DNA from: Knoellia subterranea KCTC 19937
GTDB lineage: Bacteria > Actinomycetota > Actinomycetes > Actinomycetales > Dermatophilaceae
Length of the DNA stretch: 64,000 bases
Direction: 5' to 3'
Assembly (NCBI RefSeq): GCF_000768685.1
Contig: NZ_AVPK01000006.1
Location: forward strand, 124,001-188,000
Notes under the pieces: generated by a model
Seen by the model: the letters and a program-made list of their open reading frames with translations, nothing else
Database searches by the model: none
Told to the model about the DNA's origin: nothing
Part shown: positions 14,795-24,165 of the stretch, one piece after another
Layout of the letters: each line of letters begins with the position of its first letter
Position numbering within the stretch: the first letter of the stretch is position 1
Made by a program: the position numbers and the translations under genes

Positions 14795-16276
14795 ATGACC
14801 ACAACGACAGCTCCAGAAGTCCAGGCTCCGACCAGCGCCCACCGCACACCCATTTGCGGCCGCGCCCGCACTCTTGCCCTCGTCAGCCTCCTCCTCGCCT
14901 CTATGATGGAGCTGATCGACGTCACGATCGTCAACGTCGCCCTCCCGACGATCGAGGCCTCGCTCAACGCGAGCGCGTCGATGCTCCAGTGGGTCGTCGC
15001 CGCATACCCGCTCGCGTTCGGCATCGCCCTCATCACTGGCGCCCGACTCGGCGACCGCTTCGGCCGCAAGCGCCTCTTCCTCCTCGGCCTCGTCGGCTTC
15101 ACGATCGCCTCCGCGGCGTGCGGCTGGGCGCCCAACGTCGAACTCCTCGTGGCCTTCCGGGCGCTTCAGGGCATCGCCGCGGCAGCGATGGTGCCGCAGG
15201 TCCTGACGAGCATCCAGGTCATGTACGCACCCCACGAGCGCGGCACCGCGATGGGCATCTTCTCCGGTCTGGCCGGCCTCGCGAGTGTCATGGGCCCGAT
15301 CCTCGGAGCGGTGCTCACGGAGGCCAGCAGCTGGCGCGCTGTCTTCCTCGTCAACATCCCGGTCGGCGTCATCGCGCTGGTCGCCGCCATCCGCTTCATC
15401 CCCGAATCACGCTCCGAGCACCCCGTCCGCATCAACGCGCGCTCCGTATTCGCCCTCGCCGCAGGCCTGCTCGCGATCCTGTACCCGCTCACGATGGGTC
15501 ACGAACTCGGCTGGCCGACGTGGTCCTTCGCGCTCATGGGTGCTGGCATCGTCGGCCTGATCGCCTTCCTCCGGTCCCAGCGCAGCGATGAGTCCCGCGG
15601 TGGAGACCCGCTCGTCACGACGTCCCTGTATGCCGGTCGCTCGGGTCGCGGATTCCGCGGCGCCACGATCGTCGGCTCGGTTCTCTTCATCGTGTGTGCC
15701 GGCTACTTCCTGTCGACCACGCTCTTCCTCCAGGTCGCTCTCGGCTGGTCGGTGCTCAAGGCCGGGCTCGTCAACATCCCGTTCGCGATCACGGCCACGA
15801 TCGGCGCAGGCTCCGGTGCTGCCGTGCTCATGCCCAGGATCGGTCGCCAGGTCCTGCTCATCGGCGCGGTGATCATGGCTGCGGGAGTCGGATTCCTCGC
15901 CATCGTCGCCGGTGACGCGACCACGACGGCGTCCTTCTGGGCCTTCGTCCCTGTGTTCGGCGTCGTGGGTCTCGGGTTCGGCTTCATGGTGTCGTCGATC
16001 GCACCTCTCGGTCTGGCCAAGGTCGACGGACGCCACGCCGGCTCCGCGTCGGGTCTGTTCAACACGACGACGCAGCTCGCGAACGCCGTCGGAGCCGCCG
16101 CCCTGGGGACGCTCTTCTTCGAAGTGGCCGCACGGCAGGAGGGGCAGCTGCCGCTGGAACTGTTGCGGCCGGCATACGTCATCGTCCTTCTCGTCGCGAT
16201 CGCGCTCCTGGGCGTCGTCGCGATGGCGACCCGCCTCATTCCGGCCGACGCCCACAGGTTCGCCGATCACGGCTAA
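14795..16276 (+). CDS. MFS exporter, DHA2 type
   Basis: A 493-residue, probably 14-helix, drug:proton antiporter of the EmrB/QacA group. ELIDVTIVNVALPTIEASL lies in helix 1 and GARLGDRFGRKRLFLLG is motif A. The C-terminal helices contain GLGFGFMVSSIAPLGLAKVDGRHAGSASG, a typical late-helix region. The start is leaderless from TAGCGT. Its stop codon (16274-16276) forms part of the -10 box of dcd. Probably controlled by the divergent WYL regulator; substrate unknown. Confidence 0.9.
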   Translation: MTTTTAPEVQAPTSAHRTPICGRARTLALVSLLLASMMELIDVTIVNVALPTIEASLNASASMLQWVVAAYPLAFGIALITGARLGDRFGRKRLFLLGLVGFTIASAACGWAPNVELLVAFRALQGIAAAAMVPQVLTSIQVMYAPHERGTAMGIFSGLAGLASVMGPILGAVLTEASSWRAVFLVNIPVGVIALVAAIRFIPESRSEHPVRINARSVFALAAGLLAILYPLTMGHELGWPTWSFALMGAGIVGLIAFLRSQRSDESRGGDPLVTTSLYAGRSGRGFRGATIVGSVLFIVCAGYFLSTTLFLQVALGWSVLKAGLVNIPFAITATIGAGSGAAVLMPRIGRQVLLIGAVIMAAGVGFLAIVAGDATTTASFWAFVPVFGVVGLGFGFMVSSIAPLGLAKVDGRHAGSASGLFNTTTQLANAVGAAALGTLFFEVAARQEGQLPLELLRPAYVIVLLVAIALLGVVAMATRLIPADAHRFADHG

Positions 16277-16279
16277 ATT
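16274..16279 (+). promoter_or_regulatory. -10 element of dcd overlapping a stop codon
   Basis: TAAATT, 6 nt before GTG 16286. Its first three bases are the stop codon of the upstream MFS gene, so dcd has its own leaderless promoter inside the gene junction. Confidence 0.6.
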
Positions 16280-16285
16280 GGCCGG

Positions 16286-16861
16286 GTGCTGCTGAGCGAC
16301 CGTGACATCAAGGCCGAGATCGACAACGGACGGGTCATCCTCGACCCGTGGGATCCGGAGATGATCCAACCGAGCAGCATCGACGTGCGCCTGGACCGAT
16401 TCTTCAGGCTCTTCGACAACCACAAGTACCCCTACATCGACCCGGCCGAGGACCAGCCGGACCTGACGCGACTCGTCGAGGTGGAGCCGGACGAACCGTT
16501 CGTGCTCCACCCCGGCGAGTTCGTCCTGGGCTCGATCTACGAGACGGTGACGCTGCCCGACGACGTGGCCGCGCGCGTCGAGGGCAAGTCGAGTCTCGGC
16601 CGTCTCGGGCTCCTGACCCACGCGACTGCCGGCTTCGTCGACCCGGGCTTCTCGGGGCACGTGACGCTCGAGCTGTCGAATGTTGCGACGTTGCCGATCA
16701 AGCTCTGGCCCGGCATGAAGGTCGGTCAACTCTGCTTCTTCCGCGTGTCGAGCCCGGTCGAGAACCCGTATGGCTCGGCGAAGTACGGCTCGCACTACCA
16801 GGGCCAGCGCGGCCCGACGGCGAGCCGCTCGTTCAAGAACTTCCACCGCACGCAGGTGTGA
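16286..16861 (+). CDS. dcd: dCTP deaminase / dUTPase
   Basis: A 191-residue trimeric dUTPase-fold enzyme that deaminates dCTP; actinobacterial members also hydrolyse the dUTP formed, giving dUMP for thymidylate synthesis. Motifs: [13 protein letters not shown] at the start, [27 protein letters not shown] (nucleotide binding, catalytic Arg), [22 protein letters not shown] and MKVGQLCFF. The C-terminal tail ends [12 protein letters not shown]. Length is typical. GTG 16286 is fixed by the leaderless promoter. cutA begins 2 nt after the stop. Confidence 0.96.
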   Translation: MLLSDRDIKAEIDNGRVILDPWDPEMIQPSSIDVRLDRFFRLFDNHKYPYIDPAEDQPDLTRLVEVEPDEPFVLHPGEFVLGSIYETVTLPDDVAARVEGKSSLGRLGLLTHATAGFVDPGFSGHVTLELSNVATLPIKLWPGMKVGQLCFFRVSSPVENPYGSAKYGSHYQGQRGPTASRSFKNFHRTQV

Positions 16862-16863
16862 GC

Positions 16864-17220
16864 ATGACCGGCGTCGCGGGGATGCCAGGGGTCGGCAGCG
16901 GCAACGGTCTGCTCGAGGTGCGCATCGCGGCTCCGGCGACTGATGCGCCGCGCATCGCCTCGGTGCTGGTCGAGGAGCGGCTCGCGGCGTGCACGCAGGT
17001 GCTGCCCGGTGTGACCTCGACGTTCCGCTGGGACGGTGCCGTGACCACCGCGGAGGAGCAGCTGGTGCTCGCCAAGACGCACCGCTCCCGCTTCGACGCG
17101 ATCCTCGAGCGGGTGGGCGAGATCCATCCGTACGAGACGCCCGAGATCATCGCGGTGCCGATCGTCGAGGCCAGTGCCGCGTATGCCGCGTGGCTCGTCG
17201 CCGAGATCGGCGCCGGGTGA
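16864..17220 (+). CDS. cutA: Divalent cation tolerance protein CutA
   Basis: A 118-residue CutA1-family protein, a small trimeric ferredoxin-like fold with a structure related to PII proteins. Family motifs: ERLAACTQVLPGVTSTFRWDG, EEQLVLAKTH and HPYETPEIIAVPI. The N-terminal ~15 residues are Gly-rich and extra to the family core, so a start slightly downstream is possible. It follows dcd by 2 nt and overlaps the hydrolase gene by 4 nt (GTGA), so the three are probably one transcript. Biochemical role is poorly defined for the family. Confidence 0.92.
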   Translation: MTGVAGMPGVGSGNGLLEVRIAAPATDAPRIASVLVEERLAACTQVLPGVTSTFRWDGAVTTAEEQLVLAKTHRSRFDAILERVGEIHPYETPEIIAVPIVEASAAYAAWLVAEIGAG

Positions 17221-17879
17221 AGGACCCCCTGGGTCGGCTCGTCACGCACGACCTGCGTGGCACGATGCCGGCCTCACCGGAGGGCGTGGCGCTCGTCATC
17301 CACGGCGGAGGCGAGAAGGGCTACGGCCCGATGCCCTGGTGGGAAGGGCCGGTGCTGCGTATGTGGCCGTTCGCCCGGGCGATCGAGCGAGCCGCCGGCG
17401 ATCGGCTGGCAGTCGTCCGCCTCAAGAACCGCTATCACGGGTGGAACGGGGACGAACAGACCCCGCTCGTCGACGCCCGTTGGGCGTTGGAGCGCATTCG
17501 CAGCCGGTATGCCGGCCTGCCCCTCGCGCTGATCGGCCACTCCATGGGTGGTCGCGTCGTCACCCACCTGGCCGGTGAACCGGGCGTCCGGGCCATCGCG
17601 GCGCTCGCGCCGTGGGTCGAGCCGGGCGATCCTCGTCCCGGCCGACCGGGGTTGGACGTCCTGCTCATGCACGGTCTGCTCGATCGAACGACGGACCCGC
17701 GTCGGACGCAAGTGCTCGGGGAGGAACTGCGGGCGCGTGGCGCCGATGTCACGTGGCGGCCGGTCGAAGGGGAGGGCCACGCCATGCTCAGGCATGCCGC
17801 GACGTGGCACCGCGAGGTCGCCGACTTCGTCACCACCGCCCTCCTCCCGCGTCCCGAAGTCACCCAATTGGGGAGTTAG
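17217..17879 (+). CDS. Alpha/beta hydrolase
   Basis: A 220-residue alpha/beta-hydrolase. It has the oxyanion region VIHGGGEKGYGPM, the nucleophile elbow GHSMGG (Ser about residue 105), the acid region MHGLLDRTTDP and a catalytic His in GEGHAMLRH. It has no signal peptide and is therefore cytoplasmic; the substrate is unknown. GTG 17217 overlaps the cutA stop (GTGA). The last codons (PEVTQLGS) lie within the first copy of a 31-bp intergenic direct repeat, so the repeat has become part of the coding end. Confidence 0.85.
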   Translation: MKDPLGRLVTHDLRGTMPASPEGVALVIHGGGEKGYGPMPWWEGPVLRMWPFARAIERAAGDRLAVVRLKNRYHGWNGDEQTPLVDARWALERIRSRYAGLPLALIGHSMGGRVVTHLAGEPGVRAIAALAPWVEPGDPRPGRPGLDVLLMHGLLDRTTDPRRTQVLGEELRARGADVTWRPVEGEGHAMLRHAATWHREVADFVTTALLPRPEVTQLGS

Positions 17880-17935
17880 GGACGGGGACTCGGGGGGCGT
17901 TGATGTCCCGAAGTCACCCAATTGGGGAGTTAGGG
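17851..17935. repeat. 31-bp direct repeat at convergent gene ends
   Basis: Two identical 31-bp copies (17851-17881 and 17905-17935), period 54, each with CACCCAATTGGGGAGTTAGG and an internal palindrome CCCAATTGGG. The first overlaps the hydrolase stop. The core AATTGG.GAGTT.GGG also occurs in the hairpin at 39575-39650. Confidence 0.8.
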
Positions 17936-17948
17936 GCGGTGCTCGGGG

Positions 17949-19388
17949 TCAGGGACGGGAGATTGGCGAGTCGTGTTCGGGGGTGGGGGTGGTGCCGTGG
18001 GTGCCGGCGAGACCGAACCAGCTCACGACGCCGCCGACGGTGAGCAGCACGGCGCAGATGACCATTGAAGCCCGGAAGCCCGACGTCATCGCTGAAGGGT
18101 CCTGATAGTCGTCGCCCGACAGCCCCACCAGTGCCGGCAGGGCCGCCACCGCGAGCAGAGAACCCGCTCGGGCCACAGCGTTGTTCACCCCGCTCGCGAC
18201 ACCGGCGAACCGGTCCGGCGCCGCTGCCAACACGGTCGACGTGAGTGGTGAGACGAGCAGTGCCAGTCCGAGGGCAAAGACGACCAGACCTGGCAGCACC
18301 GTCCACCACGTCGCACCGGCTCCCGCGGGGAGCAGCATCAGCGCACCCACAGCGCACACGACCGGCCCGAGAGACATGGGGACGCGAGGCCCGATTCGAG
18401 CAGACAGCTGCGCCGCCCGCGAGGACAGGAACATGAGCGCGATCGTCACGGGCAGCCCGGTGAGCCCGGCAGACAGGGCGGACCAGCCGGCGGAGACCTG
18501 AAGGTGCAGGACGAGGATGAAGAAGACGACGCCCAGCGCGCCATAGACCACGAGCGTCATCGCGTTGGCGGCGGAGAAGATCCGATCTCCGAACAGCGAG
18601 AGCTGCACCAACGGTGTGCGAGAACGGCGTTCGACGACGACGAACCCCACAGCCGCGAGGGCAGCGGCCACCAGCAGCCCGACGAGGAGGCCCCGCCCCA
18701 TCGTCGAGGATCCCGTGAGTGCATAGGTGAGGGCACCCAACGCCACCACCGTGAGCGCGGCCCCCGGCAGGTCGAACCGGCGCCCCGACGCTTCCGAGTC
18801 CCGCGTCTCGGGGGCCGCCCACACCGTCATGGCGATGACGACGAGGCACAGGGGCACGTTGATGCCGAAGATCCAGCGCCAGCCGCCGTTGTCGACCAGC
18901 CACCCGCCGACGAACGGCCCGATCGCTGCAGCGATGCCGGACATCCCGGCCCACGTGCCGATCGCCCCGGCGCGGTCCTCGGGTCGGAACGCCGACTGGA
19001 TGATCGCCAGCCCACCCGGCGTCAACAGTGCAGCGCCCACGCCCTGAAGCACCCGCATCGCGACGAGCTGCCCCGGCGTCTGGGCCACGGCGCACAGCGC
19101 GCTGGCGACGAGGAACCAGCCCATGCCGACGAGATAGACCCGCCGCCGCCCCAACCGGTCGCCGAGCGCGCCGCCGACGAGGACGAGCGACGCCAACGCC
19201 AGCATGTAGCCGTTGATGACCCATTGCAGTTGTTCGAGCGATGCGTCGAGTTCGGTGCCGATCGTGCGCAGCGCGACGTTGACGACGGATCCGTCGAGGA
19301 TCGCGATGCCCGACCCGAGCGTCACGGCGGTGAGGGTGGCGCGACCTCGCGCCGTGTCGCGGGCAAGGTAGTCGGTCACACGGCCCAT
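17949..19388 (-). CDS. MFS exporter, DHA2 type
   Basis: A ~479-residue multidrug exporter of the EmrB/QacA group with 13-14 helices. ILDGSVVNVALRTIGTEL lies in helix 1, GGALGDRLGRRRVYLVG is motif A and GGWRWIFGINVPLCL lies after helix 6. In-frame GTG codons at 19397, 19394 and 19379 are alternative starts; none has a clear ribosome-binding site. It diverges from the amidase at 19421 across an inverted repeat. No regulator gene adjoins. Substrate unknown. Confidence 0.88.
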   Translation of the reverse strand: MGRVTDYLARDTARGRATLTAVTLGSGIAILDGSVVNVALRTIGTELDASLEQLQWVINGYMLALASLVLVGGALGDRLGRRRVYLVGMGWFLVASALCAVAQTPGQLVAMRVLQGVGAALLTPGGLAIIQSAFRPEDRAGAIGTWAGMSGIAAAIGPFVGGWLVDNGGWRWIFGINVPLCLVVIAMTVWAAPETRDSEASGRRFDLPGAALTVVALGALTYALTGSSTMGRGLLVGLLVAAALAAVGFVVVERRSRTPLVQLSLFGDRIFSAANAMTLVVYGALGVVFFILVLHLQVSAGWSALSAGLTGLPVTIALMFLSSRAAQLSARIGPRVPMSLGPVVCAVGALMLLPAGAGATWWTVLPGLVVFALGLALLVSPLTSTVLAAAPDRFAGVASGVNNAVARAGSLLAVAALPALVGLSGDDYQDPSAMTSGFRASMVICAVLLTVGGVVSWFGLAGTHGTTPTPEHDSPISRP

Positions 19389-19396
19389 TCTCACCA

Positions 19397-19412
19397 CCTA
19401 CCGTCGGGTAGG
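19397..19412. promoter_or_regulatory. Inverted repeat between divergent MFS and amidase genes
   Basis: CCTACCGTCGGGTAGG: arms CCTACC and GGTAGG with a 4-nt spacer, 8 nt before the amidase ATG. It could be an operator for both genes or part of overlapping promoters. Confidence 0.4.
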
Positions 19413-19420
19413 AATGGTGC

Positions 19421-20848
19421 ATGACTGCTGCAACGACGCGTGTCAGCGCGTTCACCGATGATGCGCTGGGCACCGACGACGCGACCGGAGTCGCCGAACG
19501 CATCGCTCGAGGTGAGATCTCGGCCAGCGAGGCCGTCGACGCAGCGATCGCTCGCGTCGAGGCTGTCAACGCGGACCTCAATGCCGTCGCCTCCACCGAC
19601 CACGATCGCGCCCGGGCCCGCGCAGCGCGCGTCGCGCAGGGTCGCACTCGGGGCGCCTTCGCGGGCGTCCCCACCGCCACGAAGGAGAACATCCACGTCG
19701 CAGGTATGCCGGCCGGCATGGGTTCGCGTGCCGTCCCGAAGGTGCCGGGAGACCTCGACGGCGCCTTCACCAAGCAGTTCTTCGACACCGGCGTCATCCC
19801 CGTCTGTTCGACGACGATGCCCGAGTTCGGCTGGACCGCGACGACCGAACGCGTCGGAGGTGACGTGACCCGCAACCCGTGGGACACGGCATACAGCAGC
19901 GGTGGTTCATCCGGCGGCTCGGCCGCCCTCGTCGCGAGCGGCGCGCTGCCCTTCGCGCACGGCAACGACGGCGGTGGCTCGATCCGCATCCCGGCAGCCG
20001 TGTGCGGACTCGTCGGGCTCAAGGCGACGCGGGGTCGGCTGCGACTCGACGAGGGCAACGCGACGATGCCGGTCAGGGTCGTCGTCGACGGCGTCCTGAC
20101 CCGTTCGGTCCGTGACACCGCGCGCTTCTTCGAGGCGGCCGAACGGAGCTACCGCAACACCAGGCTCCAGCCGATCGGTCACGTCGAGGACGGTCCGGCC
20201 CGGCCGCTGCGCGTCGGGATGATGTTCGACTCGCCCGTCGCGCCGCCCTCGGACGCCGACGCTCGTGCCGCCGTCGAACGGACCGCCACCCTGCTGGAAT
20301 CGTTGGGGCACAGCGTTGTTGACTACGTCCCGCCCATCCCGACGTTCTTCAAGGCGGACTTCGAGGACTACTGGTCACTGCTTGCGTATGCCGTGTCGTC
20401 CAATCGCGGAGGAATGTTCGGCTCGGGCTTCGATGCCGCTCAGCTCGACCCACTCACGCTCGGACTGGCCAAGCGGTTCCGCCGCCGGGCCCACCGGACA
20501 CCGCTCTTCATCGCCCGGCTCGCCGCGTCAGGAGCGGTGCAGCAGAAGCGTTTTGGCGACGTCGACCTCGTCCTGTCGCCAGTGCTCGTGCACAACGCGC
20601 CCCGGATCGGCTACCTCGGCGCGGACCAGTCGTTCGAGGAGCACTTCGAGAAGCTGGTGCGCTACGCCGCGTTCACGCCACTCGCCAACGCCACCGGTGC
20701 TCCGGCGATCTCCTTGCCGCTGGGGCAGACCGATGACGGTCGCCCGGTCGGGATCATGCTGTCGGCGCGGCGCGGGGAAGAGCGACGCCTCCTCGAGATC
20801 GCCTTCGATCTCGAGGAGGCGTCACCCTTCGCCAGCCTCGCGGGCTGA
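19421..20848 (+). CDS. Amidase (amidase signature family)
   Basis: A 475-residue amidase with a Ser-cisSer-Lys triad. The catalytic Lys is in VPTATKENIHVAG (about residue 90), the Gly/Ser-rich signature is SSGGSSGGSAALVASG (about 165) and the nucleophile is in GNDGGGSIRIPA (about 190). The family hydrolyses carboxamides; GatA is excluded because no gatB/gatC is nearby and the surrounding motifs differ. The C-terminal part (ATGAPAISLPLG) is also typical. It is transcribed away from the MFS gene and converges on the ugp operon. Confidence 0.9.
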   Translation: MTAATTRVSAFTDDALGTDDATGVAERIARGEISASEAVDAAIARVEAVNADLNAVASTDHDRARARAARVAQGRTRGAFAGVPTATKENIHVAGMPAGMGSRAVPKVPGDLDGAFTKQFFDTGVIPVCSTTMPEFGWTATTERVGGDVTRNPWDTAYSSGGSSGGSAALVASGALPFAHGNDGGGSIRIPAAVCGLVGLKATRGRLRLDEGNATMPVRVVVDGVLTRSVRDTARFFEAAERSYRNTRLQPIGHVEDGPARPLRVGMMFDSPVAPPSDADARAAVERTATLLESLGHSVVDYVPPIPTFFKADFEDYWSLLAYAVSSNRGGMFGSGFDAAQLDPLTLGLAKRFRRRAHRTPLFIARLAASGAVQQKRFGDVDLVLSPVLVHNAPRIGYLGADQSFEEHFEKLVRYAAFTPLANATGAPAISLPLGQTDDGRPVGIMLSARRGEERRLLEIAFDLEEASPFASLAG

Positions 20849-20865
20849 CGGGTTCGGTCCGCGGG

Positions 20866-22293
20866 TTACTGGACCGAGCTGTTGTACTGGCTGATCTGAC
20901 CCGAGAGGGACTCGGCGGCCTTGGTCATGGCCTGCTGCGCGTCGGTGCCGTTGAGGGCGGACTCCAGCCCGTCCTCGGAGGCCTTGCGAGCCTGCGGCAT
21001 GACACCGAGGAGGCAGCCCTGCGTGGCCTTGCTCAGCTTCGTGCCCTCGAGCTGCTTGACGGCGACGTCGAAGAGCGGGTTGGCCTGGCGGTAGGCGACG
21101 TCCTCGGGCTCGTTGAGCGCGCCCTTGCTGATCGGGAAGTAGCCCGTGCCGGTGTGCCACTGCGCCTGGCTCTTCTTGTCCGCGAGGAACTTCACGAACC
21201 GCCAGGCGGCTTCCTTCTGCACGTCCTCGTGGTTGGCGCCGTTGATCCACAGCGAGGCGCCACCGATGATCGGGCCGCCCTCGGTGCCGGCCTTGATGTG
21301 CGGGTAGTTCGCCGCACCGAGCTCCCAGCCGCCCTCCTTGGCAGCCTTGCTGAAGCCGCCGAGCTGACCGGTCGACTCGAGCGTGATCGCGAGCTGCCCC
21401 GACTTGAACGCGGCCTGGGCGGCCTTGGTGTCACGACCGGTGTTGGCGGCCAGGCCGTCCTTCACCATGGTCTGCCACCACTTCACGACCTCGACGCTCT
21501 CCGGGCTGTCGAACAGCACCTTGGTCGCCTTGCCGTCACGACCGTTGCCCTGGTCGCAGTACTCCTTGCCGTCCGTGGCGATGAACTGCTCGAGCAGCCA
21601 GCCATAGATTGCGGCACCGAAACCGTAGTCCGCAGGGCCGCCGCCCTTCTTGGACAGCTTCTCGGCGGCGGCACGGATGCCAGCGAGGTCCTGCGGCGGG
21701 TTCTCCGGGTCGAGGCCGGCCTTCTTGAAGAGGGTCTTGTTGAAGTACAGAACCGGCATCGAGGTGTTGAACGGCATCGAGTTCAGCTTGTCGTCGATGC
21801 TGTAGTAGCCCGTGATGTTGGGCTGGAGGTCCGACACGTCGAGCTTGTCGCGGTCGATGAACGCCTGCATCGGGATGGTCTGCTTCGCGTCGATCATGAA
21901 GCGGGTGCCGATGTCATAGATCTGGATGACGTCCGGGGTCGACTTGCTCTGGATCGCCGCCTTGTACTTCGTGATGGCGTCGTCGTACTTGCCGGCATAG
22001 GTCGACTTGACCTCGATCTTGCCGGTGTTCGCCGCATTGAACTCCGCGACGAGCTTGTCGAGCGCCTCGGCGTTCGTGCCGTCCATGGCGTGCCAGAACG
22101 CCACCGTGGTGACACCGCTGGCCTTGTCGAGGACGTCGGCCGCGGGAGCCCCCGTGCCGCCCCCGTCGCTGTCCCCGTCGGATCCGGAGCCACCGCCACA
22201 GGCGGCGAGCACGAGGCTTGCCGACAGCGCAACGGCTGGCACGGCATACCGGAGCCGACTGCCCCTCGAGGGGCTGGAAGTCGTGCTGATCAC
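20866..22293 (-). CDS. ugpB: UgpB-like ABC substrate-binding lipoprotein
   Basis: A 475-residue extracytoplasmic binding protein with a lipoprotein signal ending AACGGG (Cys about residue 27). It closely follows the glycerol-3-phosphate binding protein UgpB: VAFWHAMDGTN, DVIQIYDIGTRFM, MPFNTSMPVLYFNKTLFKK and PIIGGASLWING. GTG 22293 has AAGGAG 5 nt upstream. It is the third gene of the operon ugpA-ugpE-ugpB, 14 nt after ugpE. By analogy it delivers glycerol-3-phosphate or a glycerophosphodiester, but sugar ligands cannot be excluded. Confidence 0.88.
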   Translation of the reverse strand: MISTTSSPSRGSRLRYAVPAVALSASLVLAACGGGSGSDGDSDGGGTGAPAADVLDKASGVTTVAFWHAMDGTNAEALDKLVAEFNAANTGKIEVKSTYAGKYDDAITKYKAAIQSKSTPDVIQIYDIGTRFMIDAKQTIPMQAFIDRDKLDVSDLQPNITGYYSIDDKLNSMPFNTSMPVLYFNKTLFKKAGLDPENPPQDLAGIRAAAEKLSKKGGGPADYGFGAAIYGWLLEQFIATDGKEYCDQGNGRDGKATKVLFDSPESVEVVKWWQTMVKDGLAANTGRDTKAAQAAFKSGQLAITLESTGQLGGFSKAAKEGGWELGAANYPHIKAGTEGGPIIGGASLWINGANHEDVQKEAAWRFVKFLADKKSQAQWHTGTGYFPISKGALNEPEDVAYRQANPLFDVAVKQLEGTKLSKATQGCLLGVMPQARKASEDGLESALNGTDAQQAMTKAAESLSGQISQYNSSVQ

Positions 22294-22307
22294 GAGAACT
22301 CCTTTGT

Positions 22308-23132
22308 TCACTTGACGGCGCCCGCGGTGAGCCCGCGGACGATGAAGCGCTGCCCGAAGATGACGAGCAGAAGCGTGGGGAAGAGCGCGAGCATCACGCC
22401 GGCGAGGACCATGCCGGGGGAGTCGGAGTCCGAGCTCTGCAGTTGGCTGATGCCGATCTGGATCGTCTGGTGCTTCGGGTCCTCGGTGGCGAGGAGCGGC
22501 CAGAAGTACATGTTCCAGGCCGACAGGGCCGACCAGATCCCGAGCGCCGCAAGGCTCGGCCGCGACAACGGCAGCAGGATCGAGAAGAGGAAGCGGAAGT
22601 GCCCCGCACCATCCACTCGCGCCGCGTCCCGCAGCTCCATCGGGAACGACAGGAACGACTGCCGCAGCAGGAACGTCCCGAAGCCCGTCGCAAGGAACGG
22701 CAGCGTCAGCCCGGCGATCGTGTCCTTGAGGCCCCACTGCGAGATGAGCAGGTAGTTCGGGATGATGATCGACTCGAACGGGATCATCATCGTCGACAGG
22801 AAGACGCCGAACCAGAACGCCCGCCAGCGCAGGTTGAGGAAGACGAACGCGTAGGCCGCGAGCGCACTCGTCACCATCTGGCCGAGCGTGATGCCGAGGG
22901 TCTGGAGGACGCTCGTGAGGTACTGGTTGCCCAGCGGAATGATGTCGAGCGCCTTGGAGTAGTTCTCGGGGTGAATCCCGTTCTTGGGCCACAGCGCTGG
23001 CGGGAAGCTGTTGGTGTCGCGCTCGCCCATGAGGGAGCCGACGAGTCCGTAGTAGACGGGGAAGAGGACGACGAGGAACAGCACCCCGAGGATGAGGTAG
23101 CTGCCGAGGTTGGCGAACCTGCGTGACTTCAC
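22308..23132 (-). CDS. ugpE: UgpE-like ABC permease
   Basis: A 274-residue MalG-type inner-membrane permease with six helices. The ATPase-contact EAA loop reads ELRDAARVDGAGHFRFLFSI. Region TNSFPPALWPKNGIHPENY matches the periplasmic segment of UgpE/MalG proteins. GTG 23132 overlaps the ugpA stop by 4 nt (GTGA), indicating translational coupling. It forms a heterodimeric channel with UgpA. No ATP-binding subunit lies in the operon, so a shared MsiK/UgpC-type ATPase elsewhere must energise it. Confidence 0.9.
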   Translation of the reverse strand: MKSRRFANLGSYLILGVLFLVVLFPVYYGLVGSLMGERDTNSFPPALWPKNGIHPENYSKALDIIPLGNQYLTSVLQTLGITLGQMVTSALAAYAFVFLNLRWRAFWFGVFLSTMMIPFESIIIPNYLLISQWGLKDTIAGLTLPFLATGFGTFLLRQSFLSFPMELRDAARVDGAGHFRFLFSILLPLSRPSLAALGIWSALSAWNMYFWPLLATEDPKHQTIQIGISQLQSSDSDSPGMVLAGVMLALFPTLLLVIFGQRFIVRGLTAGAVK

Positions 23133-24040
23133 CGGTAGAACACCTTCCTCTCGAGCACTCCGAATTGCAGGGCCGTGATGATGAGGACGATGACGAGCAG
23201 CACCATCGCCTGCGCCGACGCGTAGCCGTAGTTGCTGTTGTTGTTGGCGAACGCCTGCTCGTAGATCGAGTAGACGAGGGTCGTCGTCCGGTCCTCGGGT
23301 CCACCGACGGTGAGGATCTTGATCTGGCCGAAGCTCTGCAGCGAGTGGATCGTGCCGACGACGACGAGGAAGAAGAGCTGCGGGGTGAGCAGTGGCATGA
23401 CGATGCTGCGCTGGAGTCGCAGTCCGCTCGCGCCGTCGAGCCGCGCGGCCTCGAGGATGTCCTCGGGCAGTGCGCCGAGCCCCGCCGACAGGACGAGCAG
23501 GTTGTAGCCGATTTGCATCCACACAGTGGCGCCGGACACCGACCACAGGGCGAGGTCGGGGTTGGTCAGCCACTGCACCTTGTCGATGCCGAGGTGGCTG
23601 AGGATGCCGTTGAGGACACCGCTCGCAGGGTTGAACAGGACGCCGAAGATCACCGACGCCGTCGCCACGGAGAACGCGAACGGGAGCGCAAAAGCGGTGC
23701 GGAAGAACCGAACTCCGCGAATCCGCCCCTGGAGCAGCAGCGCAATGAGCAGGGCGATGGCGATGCTCGGGATGACCGTGAGAACCGTGAACGCGAACGT
23801 CACCCACAGCACCTGGAGGAAGTCCGGATCACTGAAGAGCCGCGTGTAGTTCACCGCCCCCACGAAGCCGCTCGGGTTGCCGAGGATGTCCGTGCCCTGG
23901 ACCGACAACAGGATCGACTTCACCAGCGGCCAGAAGATGAAGAGCCCGAACACGATGAGCGCGGGCAGCAGATAGCCGATCGCGATCCACCGTTCGCGCC
24001 GCCCCTCCGCACCGACGGTGCTCGCCACGGGGCTACTCAC
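23129..24040 (-). CDS. ugpA: UgpA-like ABC permease
   Basis: A 303-residue MalF-type permease, first gene of the ugpAEB-like operon. It has six helices and the EAA loop DILEAARLDGASGLRLQRSI. The motif GFVGAVNYTRLFSDPDFLQVLWVTF is split between periplasmic loop and helix 2, as in UgpA. GTG 24040 is used; GAGGAC upstream is a modest ribosome-binding site. The 225-bp region to the divergent osmoprotectant operon holds both promoters and an inverted pair of the GTATGCCG word. Confidence 0.9.
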   Translation of the reverse strand: MSSPVASTVGAEGRRERWIAIGYLLPALIVFGLFIFWPLVKSILLSVQGTDILGNPSGFVGAVNYTRLFSDPDFLQVLWVTFAFTVLTVIPSIAIALLIALLLQGRIRGVRFFRTAFALPFAFSVATASVIFGVLFNPASGVLNGILSHLGIDKVQWLTNPDLALWSVSGATVWMQIGYNLLVLSAGLGALPEDILEAARLDGASGLRLQRSIVMPLLTPQLFFLVVVGTIHSLQSFGQIKILTVGGPEDRTTTLVYSIYEQAFANNNSNYGYASAQAMVLLVIVLIITALQFGVLERKVFYR

Positions 24041-24165
24041 GGGTCTGTCCTCGTCGTTGGGGTGCCACGAGGCGCCATGCTAGGCCGGTTTGTTCACTTT
24101 CTGTCCATCTGACGACGCCTTTGGGCGGAAAGTTCCGTCCCGAATCCTCGGCCCCCTGATCTGCG

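Noticed and set aside
21154-24112. Long plus-strand frames opposite ugpB, ugpE and ugpA
   Set aside because: Arg/Glu/Asp-rich antisense shadows; the minus-strand proteins match UgpB, UgpE and UgpA throughout.
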